A stretch of 64,000 bases of DNA from Paenibacillus daejeonensis DSM 15491 (GCF_000378385.1 NZ_KB899660.1:496001-560000); one strand, 5' to 3'. Positions 17,535 to 26,402 are shown, counted from the first letter of the stretch. The notes: a model not told the origin generated them from the letters alone. Numbers and translations are program-made.

Positions 17535-18401
17535 ATGGTTCAGCGTTGGGCAAGAATTACCGGTACCGTTGTTCCTATTGTATGCGGGGCAGCGGTCTAT
17601 GCGTTCGGATTGCATTATTTTATTTTGCCGAATCAATTGATGGAAGGCGGCGTTACAGGCATCGCCGTTCTGTTCAACTATGCTTTTGGCTGGCGGCTGT
17701 CTGTCTCCACCTTGCTGTTGAACATTCCTCTATTTGTCCTCGGGACCTATGTGCTTGGCTGGCGGCAGATGGTCTACACGATTATCGGCGCACTCTCGCT
17801 TTCAGGTTCTCTGGCCTTGATCGAGTGGATGGTTGAAGCCGGCTGGCTCTCCCCCTTTGTCACTTCAACGGATTATATGCTGGCCTCTCTCTATGCCGGG
17901 GTGACCATTGGGCTTGGTTTAGGCATTGTGTTTCGGTTCGGCGGAACAACTGGCGGCGCAGACATCATCGCCCGGATCGTTTCAGCCAAGCTAGGCTGGA
18001 GCATGGGACAGATTATTCTGCTGCTGGATGTTATGATTATTGGACTATCGCTGCTCTATATTCCAAAGGAAAAAGTGCTGTATACCCTGGTCGCTGTTTT
18101 CATTGCTTCCAAGCTGATTGATTTTATTCAGGAGGGCGCGTATGCGGCGCGGGCCTTCTCAGTCATCACTGCAAAGGGCGATGCCGTAGCCGCAGCCGTA
18201 GCTTCGGGTTTGGAGCGTGGTGTGACCTTGATGCCTGCGGTAGGCGGATTCTCTGGCCAGTCTCGAATGATGGTCTACTGTGTCGTCGCGAGGCACGAAA
18301 TCCGCAAGATGAAACGGGTCATACGTGATGCAGATCCCGCAGCCTTCATTGTCGTCCATGATGTGCAAGATGTGGTCGGTGAAGGCTTCCGTCCTCATTA
18401 G
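17535..18401 (+). CDS. ypjC: YitT-family membrane protein (YpjC-like)
   Basis: 288 aa. About five hydrophobic helices occupy the first 200 residues, followed by a cytoplasmic DUF2179 domain (SVITAKGDAVAAAVASGLERGVT...). The position beside ypjD and ypjB matches B. subtilis ypjC. Function in the family is not established. It is the only plus-strand protein gene with clear support here, with AGAGGAGG before the ATG. It shares a bidirectional terminator with ypjB. Confidence 0.85.
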   Translation: MVQRWARITGTVVPIVCGAAVYAFGLHYFILPNQLMEGGVTGIAVLFNYAFGWRLSVSTLLLNIPLFVLGTYVLGWRQMVYTIIGALSLSGSLALIEWMVEAGWLSPFVTSTDYMLASLYAGVTIGLGLGIVFRFGGTTGGADIIARIVSAKLGWSMGQIILLLDVMIIGLSLLYIPKEKVLYTLVAVFIASKLIDFIQEGAYAARAFSVITAKGDAVAAAVASGLERGVTLMPAVGGFSGQSRMMVYCVVARHEIRKMKRVIRDADPAAFIVVHDVQDVVGEGFRPH

Positions 18402-18414
18402 AAGGCCTCCTATC

Positions 18415-18464
18415 AAAAAAAGCAGCTCCCCCAGGGCTAAATCGACCTGATGGAGCTGCTTTTA
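18415..18464. terminator. Bidirectional terminator between ypjC and ypjB
   Basis: AGCAGCTCC and GGAGCTGCT pair around a 22-nt loop, with A-rich flank on the left and T-rich flank on the right. It serves the convergent genes on both strands. Confidence 0.85.
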
Positions 18465-18475
18465 TGCCTGGACGT

Positions 18476-19330
18476 TCAAGCTTTTGTAAATCGCTCGCGG
18501 TCATACTTGAATCGCTGCCAGCCTGCATAGAGCAAGACGGCGACGATAAGAAAAGCTAGCATAAAAATAAAACGTAGCGGCATTTTCCCTCTGTCTATGA
18601 TGATGGCTGGATCAGGCATACTGTCTACCGGCGTTTGAAAGAGACGGTCCACGGTACCAGAGAGCGACTGAATCGATCGGGTGACGGACGCGTAGCGCTG
18701 CTGATCACGCTCGGCGGTCTCCAACTGCACGGCTATATATTGTAAAGAGGTATCCAGTTCACGAACCAGACCAGGGTTTTGTTGAAAGAGGGCAGCCGCT
18801 TCAATCATCTGGTAATGCTCTCTCATTCCGCGTGTAACCGCCAGGGCCGCTGTAGCATAGTCGGCTGTCTGTCGGTGCCAGGCCTTCGCGAGTCTGCTGA
18901 GATCTTCACGGATGAGCGGGTAATACGAGCGCCAGGCCGCTTCGTGTCCGCCGCTAAGCGCATCGAAAGCGAGCGATAACCGGGCACTGGCCAGCCGCAG
19001 CTCATGCACGCTGCTTGCCCCTTGAAGCCCTGCTGTGAGCTCACCGAGCATCACATCGACTTCTTTCCAGCCCTCAGCTTGTCCTTTGCTTCGGATTTGT
19101 GGATGGGCGGCTTTTTGCCTTAGCTGTTGTACTTGCTGGTAGACAACCTGGCGGTTGCCTTCGGCAGCGGAACGATACAACGCCTGCGAAGCCTTCGACA
19201 GATGGTCAGGTAACGGCTCTGGCTCTGGTGTTGTCGCCCAAATGTCAGTCGAAGCGTAGATCCCCGTCCCCGTTATGACAATTAGCACAACCGCTAACCA
19301 TCCGATCCATCCCCGGCCTTGTCTTCTCAT
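18476..19330 (-). CDS. ypjB: Sporulation protein YpjB
   Basis: About 284 aa. Signal/anchor helix at the N-terminus (about 7-26), a long helical extracytoplasmic region, and a C-terminal membrane helix (about 256-273) with a short basic tail. This layout and the position between ypjC and ypjA match YpjB, a poorly understood sporulation protein. The ATG at 19330 is preceded by GGGGGATG; an ATG 15 bases upstream is less well placed. Confidence 0.82.
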   Translation of the reverse strand: MRRQGRGWIGWLAVVLIVITGTGIYASTDIWATTPEPEPLPDHLSKASQALYRSAAEGNRQVVYQQVQQLRQKAAHPQIRSKGQAEGWKEVDVMLGELTAGLQGASSVHELRLASARLSLAFDALSGGHEAAWRSYYPLIREDLSRLAKAWHRQTADYATAALAVTRGMREHYQMIEAAALFQQNPGLVRELDTSLQYIAVQLETAERDQQRYASVTRSIQSLSGTVDRLFQTPVDSMPDPAIIIDRGKMPLRFIFMLAFLIVAVLLYAGWQRFKYDRERFTKA

Positions 19331-19371
19331 AGGACATCCCCCCATACCATCCTATGGGGGGATGAAGAAGA

Positions 19372-20034
19372 TTATGACTGGTTAGAGAGCTTATCCCTGT
19401 CAGAGAGTTGCCGCTTGACTAGCCAGGTCAGCCAGACGAGCAAAACACTGAACACAGAGAGCCCAACGGTAAACCATTGAATGGCTGTCAGATCATCTTC
19501 CAGCACCCGTGGCAGCCATGGATAAATGCCATACGTGTAGTCCAGTGAGTCATTCAGCAGCAGCCACCCGCCCGCTGCAGCCAAGGCCGCACGACCAAAG
19601 GTCATGAACCGAACATAGAGCAGCACTTCCGCAGCCATGCCAAGATGAGAACCGACGAGCATCCAATCCTGCCATCCCAGCGTGTTCCCCTGAGCATAAC
19701 CTGCGAAGATCATTGCTACGGCCCATATGCCATATTTCACGGAGGTTGCGGCAGCCAGCGCTTCAATAAGCATTCGAACACCTCTCGCCAGCCTGGAGGG
19801 CTGACGAGGCGGGAATAGCAGATAGAGCAGGACGATCGTGAAGAACAAGCTTGCTGTGGGGCTGTCAGGAACGAAAATCAACTGCCACAAGGGGTGATTA
19901 TTAGCCGTATACACAAGTTGATTGCCGTACCAGATGTAACCATAAATCGTTCCAAGCAGATTCACGACAAATAATAACCAGAGGAAAGGGCGGCTTGTCA
20001 GCAAAGCCCGGCTCCAGAAAAACGATAACGACAA
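19372..20034 (-). CDS. ypjA: DUF1405 membrane protein YpjA
   Basis: About 220 aa with six or so transmembrane helices and the conserved NLLGTIYGYIWYGNQL, FVPDSPTA and LNDSLDYTYG segments of the DUF1405/YpjA family. Function unknown. I favour the TTG at 20034 because AAGGAG lies nine bases upstream; a TTG at 20052 precedes that site and would not use it. It stands between ypjB and the qcr terminator. Confidence 0.78.
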   Translation of the reverse strand: MSLSFFWSRALLTSRPFLWLLFVVNLLGTIYGYIWYGNQLVYTANNHPLWQLIFVPDSPTASLFFTIVLLYLLFPPRQPSRLARGVRMLIEALAAATSVKYGIWAVAMIFAGYAQGNTLGWQDWMLVGSHLGMAAEVLLYVRFMTFGRAALAAAGGWLLLNDSLDYTYGIYPWLPRVLEDDLTAIQWFTVGLSVFSVLLVWLTWLVKRQLSDRDKLSNQS

Positions 20035-20069
20035 GTCACCACGCTCCTTCAAATCTATCGTTCACAAGA

Positions 20070-20102
20070 AGAACCTGACCGCAGCTTTGCGAGTCAGGTT
20101 CT
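20070..20102 (-). terminator. Hairpin ending the qcrABC transcript
   Basis: AGAACCTGAC pairs with GTCAGGTTCT around a 13-nt loop just after the qcrC stop. The T tract is interrupted (TTCTTCTTG), so termination may be partial. Confidence 0.6.
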
Positions 20103-20112
20103 TGGTATGTTG

Positions 20113-20985
20113 TTATTCTGCGGCTTCGGCCTTTTGCTTGGCCAGCCAAGCTGCAATTTGATCAATTTCTTCCGGCGTATGCTGATCCGCTTGCGATGGC
20201 ATAGCCCCTTGACCATTGGTAATAATATCAGCGATCTGCTCTTCGGAGAGTCGATCGCCTACCCCTCTAAGGGAAGGGATGCTGCCTTGGCCTTTCATAT
20301 CGGTTCCGTGACAGCTGAGACAAGTAGCTGCGAGCTCCATGGCCGGATCATCGGCATCGACGATCGGCACCTCTGCCGCACCTTGCTGCTGAATCGGATT
20401 CGGCCGCGGCTGACCTGCCTCGTAGGCTTCTCTAGCCTTGTTGGCACGATCAATATGCTCAGGAGTGACATGGTTGATCTCGAGCTGGTGCTGATAATGA
20501 TCCCAAGAAACCTTGGTTAAGTATACACAAGCCAGAATGGATAGGATCAGCAATCCTGATGCAATCGGTCTTTTGTAGAAACGACGCTCCTTGCCTGTGT
20601 CCAGGAACGGCGCCAGCAGGAGTGCTCCGAAAGCCACGCCAGGGACACCTACGGTGCCCAGGACAACAAAGTCGCCCGAAACGTATGGATATTTAAGTAG
20701 TTGATACAGGAACAGGAAGTACCAGTCCGGCATCGGGATAAAGCTTGCATTCGTCGGATCAGCCGGATAGCCAAGCGGCGCCGGATGCGCAATGGTAAGC
20801 GCCAGGAAGCCGACCAGGGCAACTACACCGACCATCCATTCCTTCAGCAGAAAGTTCGGGATGAATGCCTCGGACTTCCCAGGAAAAGCCGTGTAGTCAA
20901 CTGGCGTATTCGGCATCGTGCCCTTGCGGACGCGGGAATCGCCAACGTACACAACTTTTTCTGTGGATTTGTGGCCATGCGCCAT
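20113..20985 (-). CDS. qcrC: Menaquinol-cytochrome c reductase, cytochrome b/c subunit
   Basis: 290 aa. The N-terminal half has three membrane helices corresponding to subunit IV of b6f-type complexes, including the PDWYFLFLYQLL motif of the quinol oxidation site (PDWY). The C-terminal part is a cytochrome c domain with CLSCH at 222-226 and a GAMPSQ methionine region. It passes electrons from menaquinol to cytochrome c. Last gene of qcrABC, with a strong ribosome binding site. Confidence 0.96.
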   Translation of the reverse strand: MAHGHKSTEKVVYVGDSRVRKGTMPNTPVDYTAFPGKSEAFIPNFLLKEWMVGVVALVGFLALTIAHPAPLGYPADPTNASFIPMPDWYFLFLYQLLKYPYVSGDFVVLGTVGVPGVAFGALLLAPFLDTGKERRFYKRPIASGLLILSILACVYLTKVSWDHYQHQLEINHVTPEHIDRANKAREAYEAGQPRPNPIQQQGAAEVPIVDADDPAMELAATCLSCHGTDMKGQGSIPSLRGVGDRLSEEQIADIITNGQGAMPSQADQHTPEEIDQIAAWLAKQKAEAAE

Positions 20986-21003
20986 GAGGAACCCTCCTTT
21001 CGT

Positions 21004-21675
21004 CTATAGTGGTCCGGAAATGCCCTGTCTGCGGATCATGATAAAGTGCGCCGCCAGCATTGCCAGCAGAGCGCCAGGCAGGAAGAATACGTGAATTGCG
21101 AAGAATCGTGTCAGCGTCTGGGCGCCGACGATCTCTCCACCCTGCATGAGCTCCTTGAGATAGACGCCGATATAAGGAACGGACTCCGCAATCTGCATGC
21201 CGACCTTGGTTGCAAAGTAAGCTTTGTTATCCCAAGGCAGCAGGTAGCCGGTAAAGCCCAAGCCAAGCATAATGAAGAAGATCAGCATGCCTACAACCCA
21301 GTTCATCTCGCGAGGCGCCTTGTAAGAGCCTGTGAAGAAAACCCGGAGGGTATGTAGGAACATCATAACGATAACGAGACTAGCGCCCCAGTGATGCATC
21401 CCCCGTACAATGGCGCCGAAAGCGACTTTGTGCTGGAGGTAGTCAACGCTTGCATAAGCATTGATGATATCCGGCACGTAGTACATCGTCAGGAACATCC
21501 CGGAGAGGATCTGGATGATGGTGATGAAAAACGTCAGTCCGCCGAAGCAATACACAAAGGCGGAGAAGTGGTGAGCCGGGTTAACGTGCTCGGGTACCTC
21601 ATGGTCCGCTACGTCCCTCCACATAGGCGTTATATCAAGACGATCGTCGATCCAGTTGTATATGCCTTTAAACAT
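21004..21675 (-). CDS. qcrB: Menaquinol-cytochrome c reductase, cytochrome b6 subunit
   Basis: 223 aa with four transmembrane helices and the histidine pairs for two b hemes (for example HHWGASLVIVMMFLH). Cys43 in AFVYCFGG corresponds to the cysteine that binds an extra heme c in b6-type proteins. Partner of QcrA and QcrC in the membrane. Confidence 0.97.
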   Translation of the reverse strand: MFKGIYNWIDDRLDITPMWRDVADHEVPEHVNPAHHFSAFVYCFGGLTFFITIIQILSGMFLTMYYVPDIINAYASVDYLQHKVAFGAIVRGMHHWGASLVIVMMFLHTLRVFFTGSYKAPREMNWVVGMLIFFIMLGLGFTGYLLPWDNKAYFATKVGMQIAESVPYIGVYLKELMQGGEIVGAQTLTRFFAIHVFFLPGALLAMLAAHFIMIRRQGISGPL

Positions 21676-21693
21676 CTGATTGTACGCCCTCCT

Positions 21694-22251
21694 TTACACT
21701 CTTGTGTTCGGCTTCAGTGGACCGAGGTATACGACGCCCTCGCGAATCTCGACTTCATACTCGTCGAGCGGATTCGGAGCAACCGCAAGGTTCTTGCCAT
21801 CCTTGTCATACTTGGCGTCATGACATGGACAAAAGTACTGATTGTCGTTCTGCGTATTCCAGTTGATTGTACAGCCGAGATGCTTACAGATTGGTGAGAG
21901 CGCGAAGATTGTTCCATCCGAGCCCTTGGAAATCCAAGCGGTCAGCTCCGGTTGACTCTCATACCAACCATCGATCTGATTGATCTGAAAGCGGAATTCT
22001 TGCGGCTCGTCCGTCACGCTGCTCTCCTCGACTACCTTGACGAATGTCCCTTCCGCCTGCGGCATCAATAACGGATCCACGGCAAAACGAATCATCGGGA
22101 GTACTGCTCCGACACCCATGAATGCCGTTGCGCCACCCAGTGTATATGACAGAAACTGACGCCGCGACATCTCTCTGCGACGTACAGGTTGATGCGTAGC
22201 CTCACGTTGACGCTCTTCATCTGGCATATATGTGCGTTCCTTTTCTTCCAT
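21694..22251 (-). CDS. qcrA: Rieske iron-sulphur subunit of the bc complex
   Basis: About 185 aa. The cluster ligands CKHLGC (122-127) and CPCH (141-144) are intact. A membrane anchor follows SRRQFLSYT (Arg30-Arg31), which resembles a Tat signal, as expected for a folded iron-sulphur protein. The ATG at 22251 follows GGGGGT; another ATG lies 24 bases downstream. First gene of qcrABC, with the promoter 78 bp upstream. Confidence 0.95.
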   Translation of the reverse strand: MEEKERTYMPDEERQREATHQPVRRREMSRRQFLSYTLGGATAFMGVGAVLPMIRFAVDPLLMPQAEGTFVKVVEESSVTDEPQEFRFQINQIDGWYESQPELTAWISKGSDGTIFALSPICKHLGCTINWNTQNDNQYFCPCHDAKYDKDGKNLAVAPNPLDEYEVEIREGVVYLGPLKPNTRV

Positions 22252-22328
22252 CTTCTGTTCTACCCCCTTTGGCAACCGTATCTTGTGTTCTGCAGCTGGA
22301 CAAAACACAACGAACTAGGACATTACTT

Positions 22329-22357
22329 ATAATAGCTCAGGTCCACATGAGCGTCAA
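22329..22357 (-). promoter_or_regulatory. SigA promoter of qcrABC
   Basis: TTGACG (22352-22357) and TATTAT (22329-22334) at exactly 17 bp. Confidence 0.8.
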
Positions 22358-22401
22358 GAATGAGGCGGTCGATTTAAGTCGATGAACAATTATCCGCTCT
22401 G

Positions 22402-22426
22402 AATTTGTTGACGTTTTGTCACAATT
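22402..22426. promoter_or_regulatory. Imperfect inverted repeat upstream of qcr promoter, possible redox-regulator site
   Basis: On the minus strand TTGTGAC and GTCAACAA form near-symmetric arms within AATT borders, about 45 bp upstream of the -35. TTGTGA half sites resemble Rex and ResD targets. The arms differ by one inserted base, so this is only a candidate. Confidence 0.3.
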
Positions 22427-22492
22427 GGCCTTCTCTGGAATATATGATCCCACACTTAGTTGACTTTATACCTACCGGTTCGATTACAAGAT

Positions 22493-22903
22493 TCATTTGC
22501 GAGCCCAGCGCTGCATGACTTGCTCTCTGACCGTCGCTACAGTTGGCAGGTTGCCTTCCGGATCCGGCATGATAATCAGATCCGCATGCTCGGTCGGCAG
22601 GTCCTTGCGGTGGGCTGCACTGACCACGAATACATGCTTGAACCCCGCTTCCCCGTCCTTTAGCTCCTTGCACAGCCCCTCCAGCGTCTGCTTGTCCCCC
22701 GGGTAGTGGCAGGCAGGATAGATAACCACCCTGCCCTTGAACGGCAGCTCCACCAAATCAATGACATCAGCCAAACGCTCCAGAGCGGCCGTTGTGGCGA
22801 TCGGGTTCTCGCGCCCCGACAAGCCTGTCAGCGGCAATACGCAGGTGTCAAAGTACTTGCTGTTCTCCGTCCATTGCTCTTCTGTCAGTTCACTGAATTT
22901 CAT
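22493..22903 (-). CDS. ypiF: YpiF family protein (DUF2487)
   Basis: About 136 aa, soluble. The region ENSKYFDTCVLPLTGLSG and the central RVVIYPACHYPGD/HVFVVSAAHR resemble the DUF2487/YpiF family. Its place next to qcrA and upstream ypiB-like gene is the B. subtilis order. No function is known. The start at 22903 has CAGGAG at good spacing; an in-frame extension to 22966 would cross the promoter at 22932-22960. Confidence 0.78.
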   Translation of the reverse strand: MKFSELTEEQWTENSKYFDTCVLPLTGLSGRENPIATTAALERLADVIDLVELPFKGRVVIYPACHYPGDKQTLEGLCKELKDGEAGFKHVFVVSAAHRKDLPTEHADLIIMPDPEGNLPTVATVREQVMQRWARK

Positions 22904-22931
22904 GCTTCGTACTCCTGTCTGTTTTTCAACC

Positions 22932-22960
22932 ATCGTATCACGATGGGACAAACATGGCAA
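22932..22960 (-). promoter_or_regulatory. Promoter of ypiF
   Basis: TTGCCA and TACGAT at 17 bp, with an extended -10 TG. It lies after the long hairpin at 22969-23021. Confidence 0.6.
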
Positions 22961-22968
22961 AAGCAAAT

Positions 22969-23021
22969 CAGGCTTGCACCGGTTTCTCCTTGTTCGTCTG
23001 GAGAAACCGTGTGCAAGCCTG
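22969..23021 (-). terminator. Long hairpin after the IDEAL-domain gene
   Basis: A 21-bp stem (CAGGCTTGCAC plus CGGTTTCTCC with one bulge) around a ten-base loop. Only a weak T-rich stretch follows on the minus strand. Probably terminates the upstream unit. Confidence 0.65.
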
Positions 23022-23048
23022 GACGCGCATGCGGCGCCTTCCTTTTTG

Positions 23049-23234
23049 TTAGTCCTGGCTCAGTGCGTTCCACTGCTCAGCGAGCCGGCGAAACGTATCC
23101 TCGTCCCCTGCCGCCAGCGATTGATCAATGGCCACCTGAATCCTTTCCTTGTTGAAGCGCCGAACCGCATCATCCAGTACCATTTCTGCAGCGAGTCCCA
23201 ACATTGCCTCATACGTAAGTTTCATTTTGTCCAT
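23049..23234 (-). CDS. IDEAL-domain protein (YpiB-like, short)
   Basis: About 61 aa, consisting almost wholly of an IDEAL domain: LDDAVRRFNKERIQVAIDQSLAAGDEDTFRRL. In B. subtilis YpiB is much longer and carries this domain at its C-terminus, so this is a domain-only relative in the same locus. Start uncertain: GGAGG lies 3 bases before an ATG at 23243 and 12 before the one chosen. Confidence 0.7.
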   Translation of the reverse strand: MDKMKLTYEAMLGLAAEMVLDDAVRRFNKERIQVAIDQSLAAGDEDTFRRLAEQWNALSQD

Positions 23235-23273
23235 AGGATACATGCACCTCCAGACGGGGCTTAAGCCAGATTA

Positions 23274-23795
23274 CTATTGGGCCGGATATGAACTGCCTGT
23301 GTATTCCTCACCTTTGCGGACATAACTCTCCATCGTCGTCTTCATCCGCTTCAGATCAGCCTCGTTCAACTCCCTGACGACCTTCGCAGGCGAGCCGAGG
23401 GCGAGCGTATAGGGGGGGATGACGCGGTTTTCCGTGACGATTGAACCTGCCCCTATTAAAGCATATTCACCAATCTCGGCACCGTTGAGTACGATGGCCC
23501 CCATACCGATTAATGTGCCCTTGCCTATCTTGCAGCCATGGATAATCGCTCCATGTCCGACAGACACCTCATCCTCGAGCAGCAAAGGCTGATTGGTGTT
23601 CACATGACCAACAACGCTGTCTTGAATATTGCAGCGGTTACCAATTCGAATGGGCGCCAGATCGCCCCGTAGCACCGCATTAAACCATACCGTGCTGTAG
23701 GCGCCGATCCGGACATCTCCGATTAACTTGGCTCCCTCTGCTATGTATACGGGGGAATCAGTTTGCGGCAGGATACCTTGGTAGGGAATCAACAT
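23274..23795 (-). CDS. Gamma-carbonic anhydrase-like hexapeptide protein
   Basis: About 173 aa left-handed beta-helix with many hexapeptide turns (IGDVRIGAYSTVWF, IGKGTLIGMGAIVLNGAEIGEYALIGAGSIV). Metal-ligand-type histidines occur in VVGHVNTN and SVGHGAIIHGC, the spacing of gamma-class carbonic anhydrases such as YtoA/CaiE relatives. Enzyme activity cannot be told from sequence. The ATG at 23795 has AGGAGG nine bases upstream. Confidence 0.85.
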   Translation of the reverse strand: MLIPYQGILPQTDSPVYIAEGAKLIGDVRIGAYSTVWFNAVLRGDLAPIRIGNRCNIQDSVVGHVNTNQPLLLEDEVSVGHGAIIHGCKIGKGTLIGMGAIVLNGAEIGEYALIGAGSIVTENRVIPPYTLALGSPAKVVRELNEADLKRMKTTMESYVRKGEEYTGSSYPAQ

Positions 23796-23869
23796 GAATT
23801 CTTCCTCCTGTTCTGAACGCAATTATAATGGAGGACATTCTACCAGGGGCCGCAAGCTTCTGTCAATCA

Positions 23870-25078
23870 TCAGACTGGCGATCCGAGCTCAATGCGGTCC
23901 TGCTCCGCAACATAGACCCCAGCTACGACGGCATGGCCGATTTTGGTCATTCGCACGACCTGTCCAAACTCATGATGCTCTCCGATCCGGAGCAATCCCA
24001 GGTGCATCATCATGCCCAGTATCCGCTTCTCCATCACATCTTGCGCACAATCATAGTAGAAGGGCTTGATGTAAGGCATCAGCTGCTCAGCAAGCGAGGC
24101 TGTCGTTACCCAGCGGTCAGCCAGCGTATGCAGCCAGTTGGCCAATGTCAGAATATTGGGGATTGCTCCCTTGTACAAGCGCAGCCAGAACCGGTAGAGC
24201 TGGGTCGGCTCAGGCAGCGTCCGGTCCGACAGGACAATCTCCCCTTGTGGCGAAAGCACTAGACGACCATTGTCCTCAAGCAGCAGCTTCTGGTAATAGC
24301 CGTAATCGTAGATGAACGACATCCGGTTTGGATAATCCTTCATCCGTTTGCCATAGCCGAATCGCCATGCCCCTCTAGCTGGAGGCTCTTCAAGAATGTG
24401 CATGGCCTCCAGTACTTGCTGAATGTTGCGCTTATACATATACCCCTCGGCTGTGATTGTGGGCTCATACTGCTGAATATAACGAAGCAGGGTGAGCACA
24501 TCCTCAGCCAGCAGCTGTTGCTCATCTCGGAAACCGTCGGGTTCGTCGATATAGCGCAACTGATTCCGGAATGATGCTGCCATTTCGTCCCGGAAGCGGT
24601 CCCTTAGATCTGTTGGTACATGAAACAGATAGCGGGAAGCGCCGGTAAAGCCATTGAACAGCCAACCGGACTGTTTGAACTTGATAATGGTCGAGCGCGG
24701 TCCAGGAGGTTCGGCCGGTGTGGCTTTGCGGCTGCGGGACTTGCTGTTGTTGCTCTTGGCTGAAGGCAGTCGGTTGGCATTGGCTCCGCCTGCGTGACTT
24801 GTCGGCGCTTCGTCGAAGCGGCCTTGCTGGACACGGGCGATGAGCTCTTCCTGACTGAACGCATGCTGACTGTCGAACAACAATGAGCTCATAAAGCGGC
24901 GTTCGGCAATGGTTAGGCTCGCCAGTTGTTGCTTGACCGCCTCTTTGCGCTGAATGGCGGAGAGGATGGTCTGGATCAGTTCATTCTTGGAGTGACTGTT
25001 GCACTGCAGCTGATATTGATCCGCAATCCGGTTTAGCTGCTCGATATCCGCATAACCCAACATCTCGGCAAGTTTCAT
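23870..25078 (-). CDS. Hypothetical protein, possible DNA-binding (SAP-like N-terminus)
   Basis: 402 aa, soluble, not recognised with confidence. The N-terminal 60 residues (MLGYADIEQLNRIADQY, NSHSKNELIQTILSAIQ) look like a SAP/helix-extension-helix module. A low-complexity S/K/R/P linker lies near 95-130, and several winged-helix-like stretches follow (LTLLRYIQQYEPTITAEGYMYKRNIQQ). Such helices also occur beside XPB/Ssl2-like helicase domains, but no ATPase motif is present. The gene stands alone between gamma-CA and a phosphatase. Function unknown. Confidence 0.7.
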   Translation of the reverse strand: MKLAEMLGYADIEQLNRIADQYQLQCNSHSKNELIQTILSAIQRKEAVKQQLASLTIAERRFMSSLLFDSQHAFSQEELIARVQQGRFDEAPTSHAGGANANRLPSAKSNNSKSRSRKATPAEPPGPRSTIIKFKQSGWLFNGFTGASRYLFHVPTDLRDRFRDEMAASFRNQLRYIDEPDGFRDEQQLLAEDVLTLLRYIQQYEPTITAEGYMYKRNIQQVLEAMHILEEPPARGAWRFGYGKRMKDYPNRMSFIYDYGYYQKLLLEDNGRLVLSPQGEIVLSDRTLPEPTQLYRFWLRLYKGAIPNILTLANWLHTLADRWVTTASLAEQLMPYIKPFYYDCAQDVMEKRILGMMMHLGLLRIGEHHEFGQVVRMTKIGHAVVAGVYVAEQDRIELGSPV

Positions 25079-25145
25079 CCTAATCCCTCCCTGGCGCTGT
25101 TACTACCAGTATAGGAAAAAAGATAAAAATTAAACGTGTCTCAAG

Positions 25146-25724
25146 CTATTCCTGCAGATGTAATGAACAGTTGTGCAGTAAAGAGCTCCACGCTCCCTCT
25201 CGCAGTTCCAATATTGAGTACGACATATTACCGATATAACTATCGTCCAGATTCTCGCATAGGGAGTGCAGCATTTGACTGAGAAAGCTGCCATGGGTCA
25301 CAACAAGCAGGTTAAGATGCGGATGCAAGCTCATCATGTCCTGAATGAAAGCCATCCCCCTGGCTGTCACGTCGGTATTCGACTCCTGGCCTTCATATGT
25401 CGTGCGCCAAGCGGCCCCCCAACGCTCCAGTCGCTCAGCTTCCGTTGTGCCTTCAATTTCGCCGAAGCCCCGCTCCCGCAGCCGCACATCCGCTGCCAGC
25501 AGCGGAATGCTGAGTTGATCGGCAATGACCCGCCCGGTTTCACGAGCCCGCTGCAGATCACTGCTCACGACGGCATCCCACTTCATCTCGTCCTTTGCCA
25601 GCCGCTCGGCAAGCTTATGGGCTTGCGAGCGCCCCTCTTCATTCAGCGGTATATCCGTTTGTCCTTGTATTTTGCCTTCCGCATTCCAAGATGTTCTTCC
25701 ATGGCGTACCCATCCCATTCGCAC
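25146..25724 (-). CDS. Histidine phosphatase superfamily protein
   Basis: 192 aa. The phosphoacceptor motif RHG is at residues 7-9, followed by the TDIPLNEEG segment, SSDLQRARETG, RERGFGEIEG and the second catalytic histidine in VVTHGSF. The substrate could be a phosphoglycerate, a sugar phosphate or another ester. A GTG at 25724 with AGGGG at ten bases seems the best start; ATG lies 6 bases inside. Confidence 0.87.
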   Translation of the reverse strand: MRMGWVRHGRTSWNAEGKIQGQTDIPLNEEGRSQAHKLAERLAKDEMKWDAVVSSDLQRARETGRVIADQLSIPLLAADVRLRERGFGEIEGTTEAERLERWGAAWRTTYEGQESNTDVTARGMAFIQDMMSLHPHLNLLVVTHGSFLSQMLHSLCENLDDSYIGNMSYSILELREGAWSSLLHNCSLHLQE

Positions 25725-25775
25725 GTACAGTCATCCCCTTTATCGTAGTCAAACTTCTTCTCAGAAATAATGAAA

Positions 25776-25800
25776 CTCTCCAGCACCATACGCTGGAGAG
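25776..25800 (-). terminator. Terminator of the sigma/anti-sigma operon
   Basis: CTCTCCAGC and GCTGGAGAG with a seven-base loop, then TTTCATTATTTC on the minus strand. Confidence 0.65.
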
Positions 25801-25805
25801 CTTCG

Positions 25806-26402
25806 TCATGTTCGTGTGCGGAGCAGCCAATTCATAGCAAGGAGCGTCATAAGTAACGCGGCGAGCGACATCGCTACCAGATAAGGCGATATCGACGGCG
25901 ATCCATGCAACATAATTGGATCACTAATGCTCGCCATCGGCACGTTCTCATAAAACTTGGCACTCACCGTGGTCGCCCCACTGCCATCCAGTATGCCCGG
26001 CATCTGAATAATCTGCTCGGCTGGATGCTGGGTTGTCCCCCCGGTTATCAGGTAGAACAATCCTGCTAGAAAGAAAAGCATCGCACATGCCGTCGCAGCG
26101 ACAGTCTTGCGGCGAAGCTTGCCAGTGAATGCACGGCTTTTTCTTCGCAGTGGCGTCAGCCAGGACTGCTCCCGGTTAATCCGGTCCATGACCTGATGGT
26201 TGATGCCATTTAGGGTATCCGCCCTAAATTCCTGCTCAGCCCCAAGAGCACGCACCAAGCTCCTGCTCTCTTCCCACAAACGTAATTCTTCCTGGCAGCA
26301 CACACAATGAAAAGCGTGTTGATCAACCGCCTGACGGGCGGGGTCATCGGCTGCCAGATCCCAATACCATGCGAATGTTTCTTGCGCTTCTTCACATGTC
26401 AT
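25806..26402 (-). CDS. Anti-sigma factor with zinc-binding ZAS motif
   Basis: 198 aa. The N-terminus has the ZAS signature H29-x3-C33-x2-C36, which holds an ECF sigma factor. Two hydrophobic helices (about 99-120 and 172-192) place it in the membrane with a loop of about 50 residues outside. Its start overlaps the sigma factor stop by 4 bp. The signal it senses cannot be deduced. Confidence 0.88.
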   Translation of the reverse strand: MTCEEAQETFAWYWDLAADDPARQAVDQHAFHCVCCQEELRLWEESRSLVRALGAEQEFRADTLNGINHQVMDRINREQSWLTPLRRKSRAFTGKLRRKTVAATACAMLFFLAGLFYLITGGTTQHPAEQIIQMPGILDGSGATTVSAKFYENVPMASISDPIMLHGSPSISPYLVAMSLAALLMTLLAMNWLLRTRT

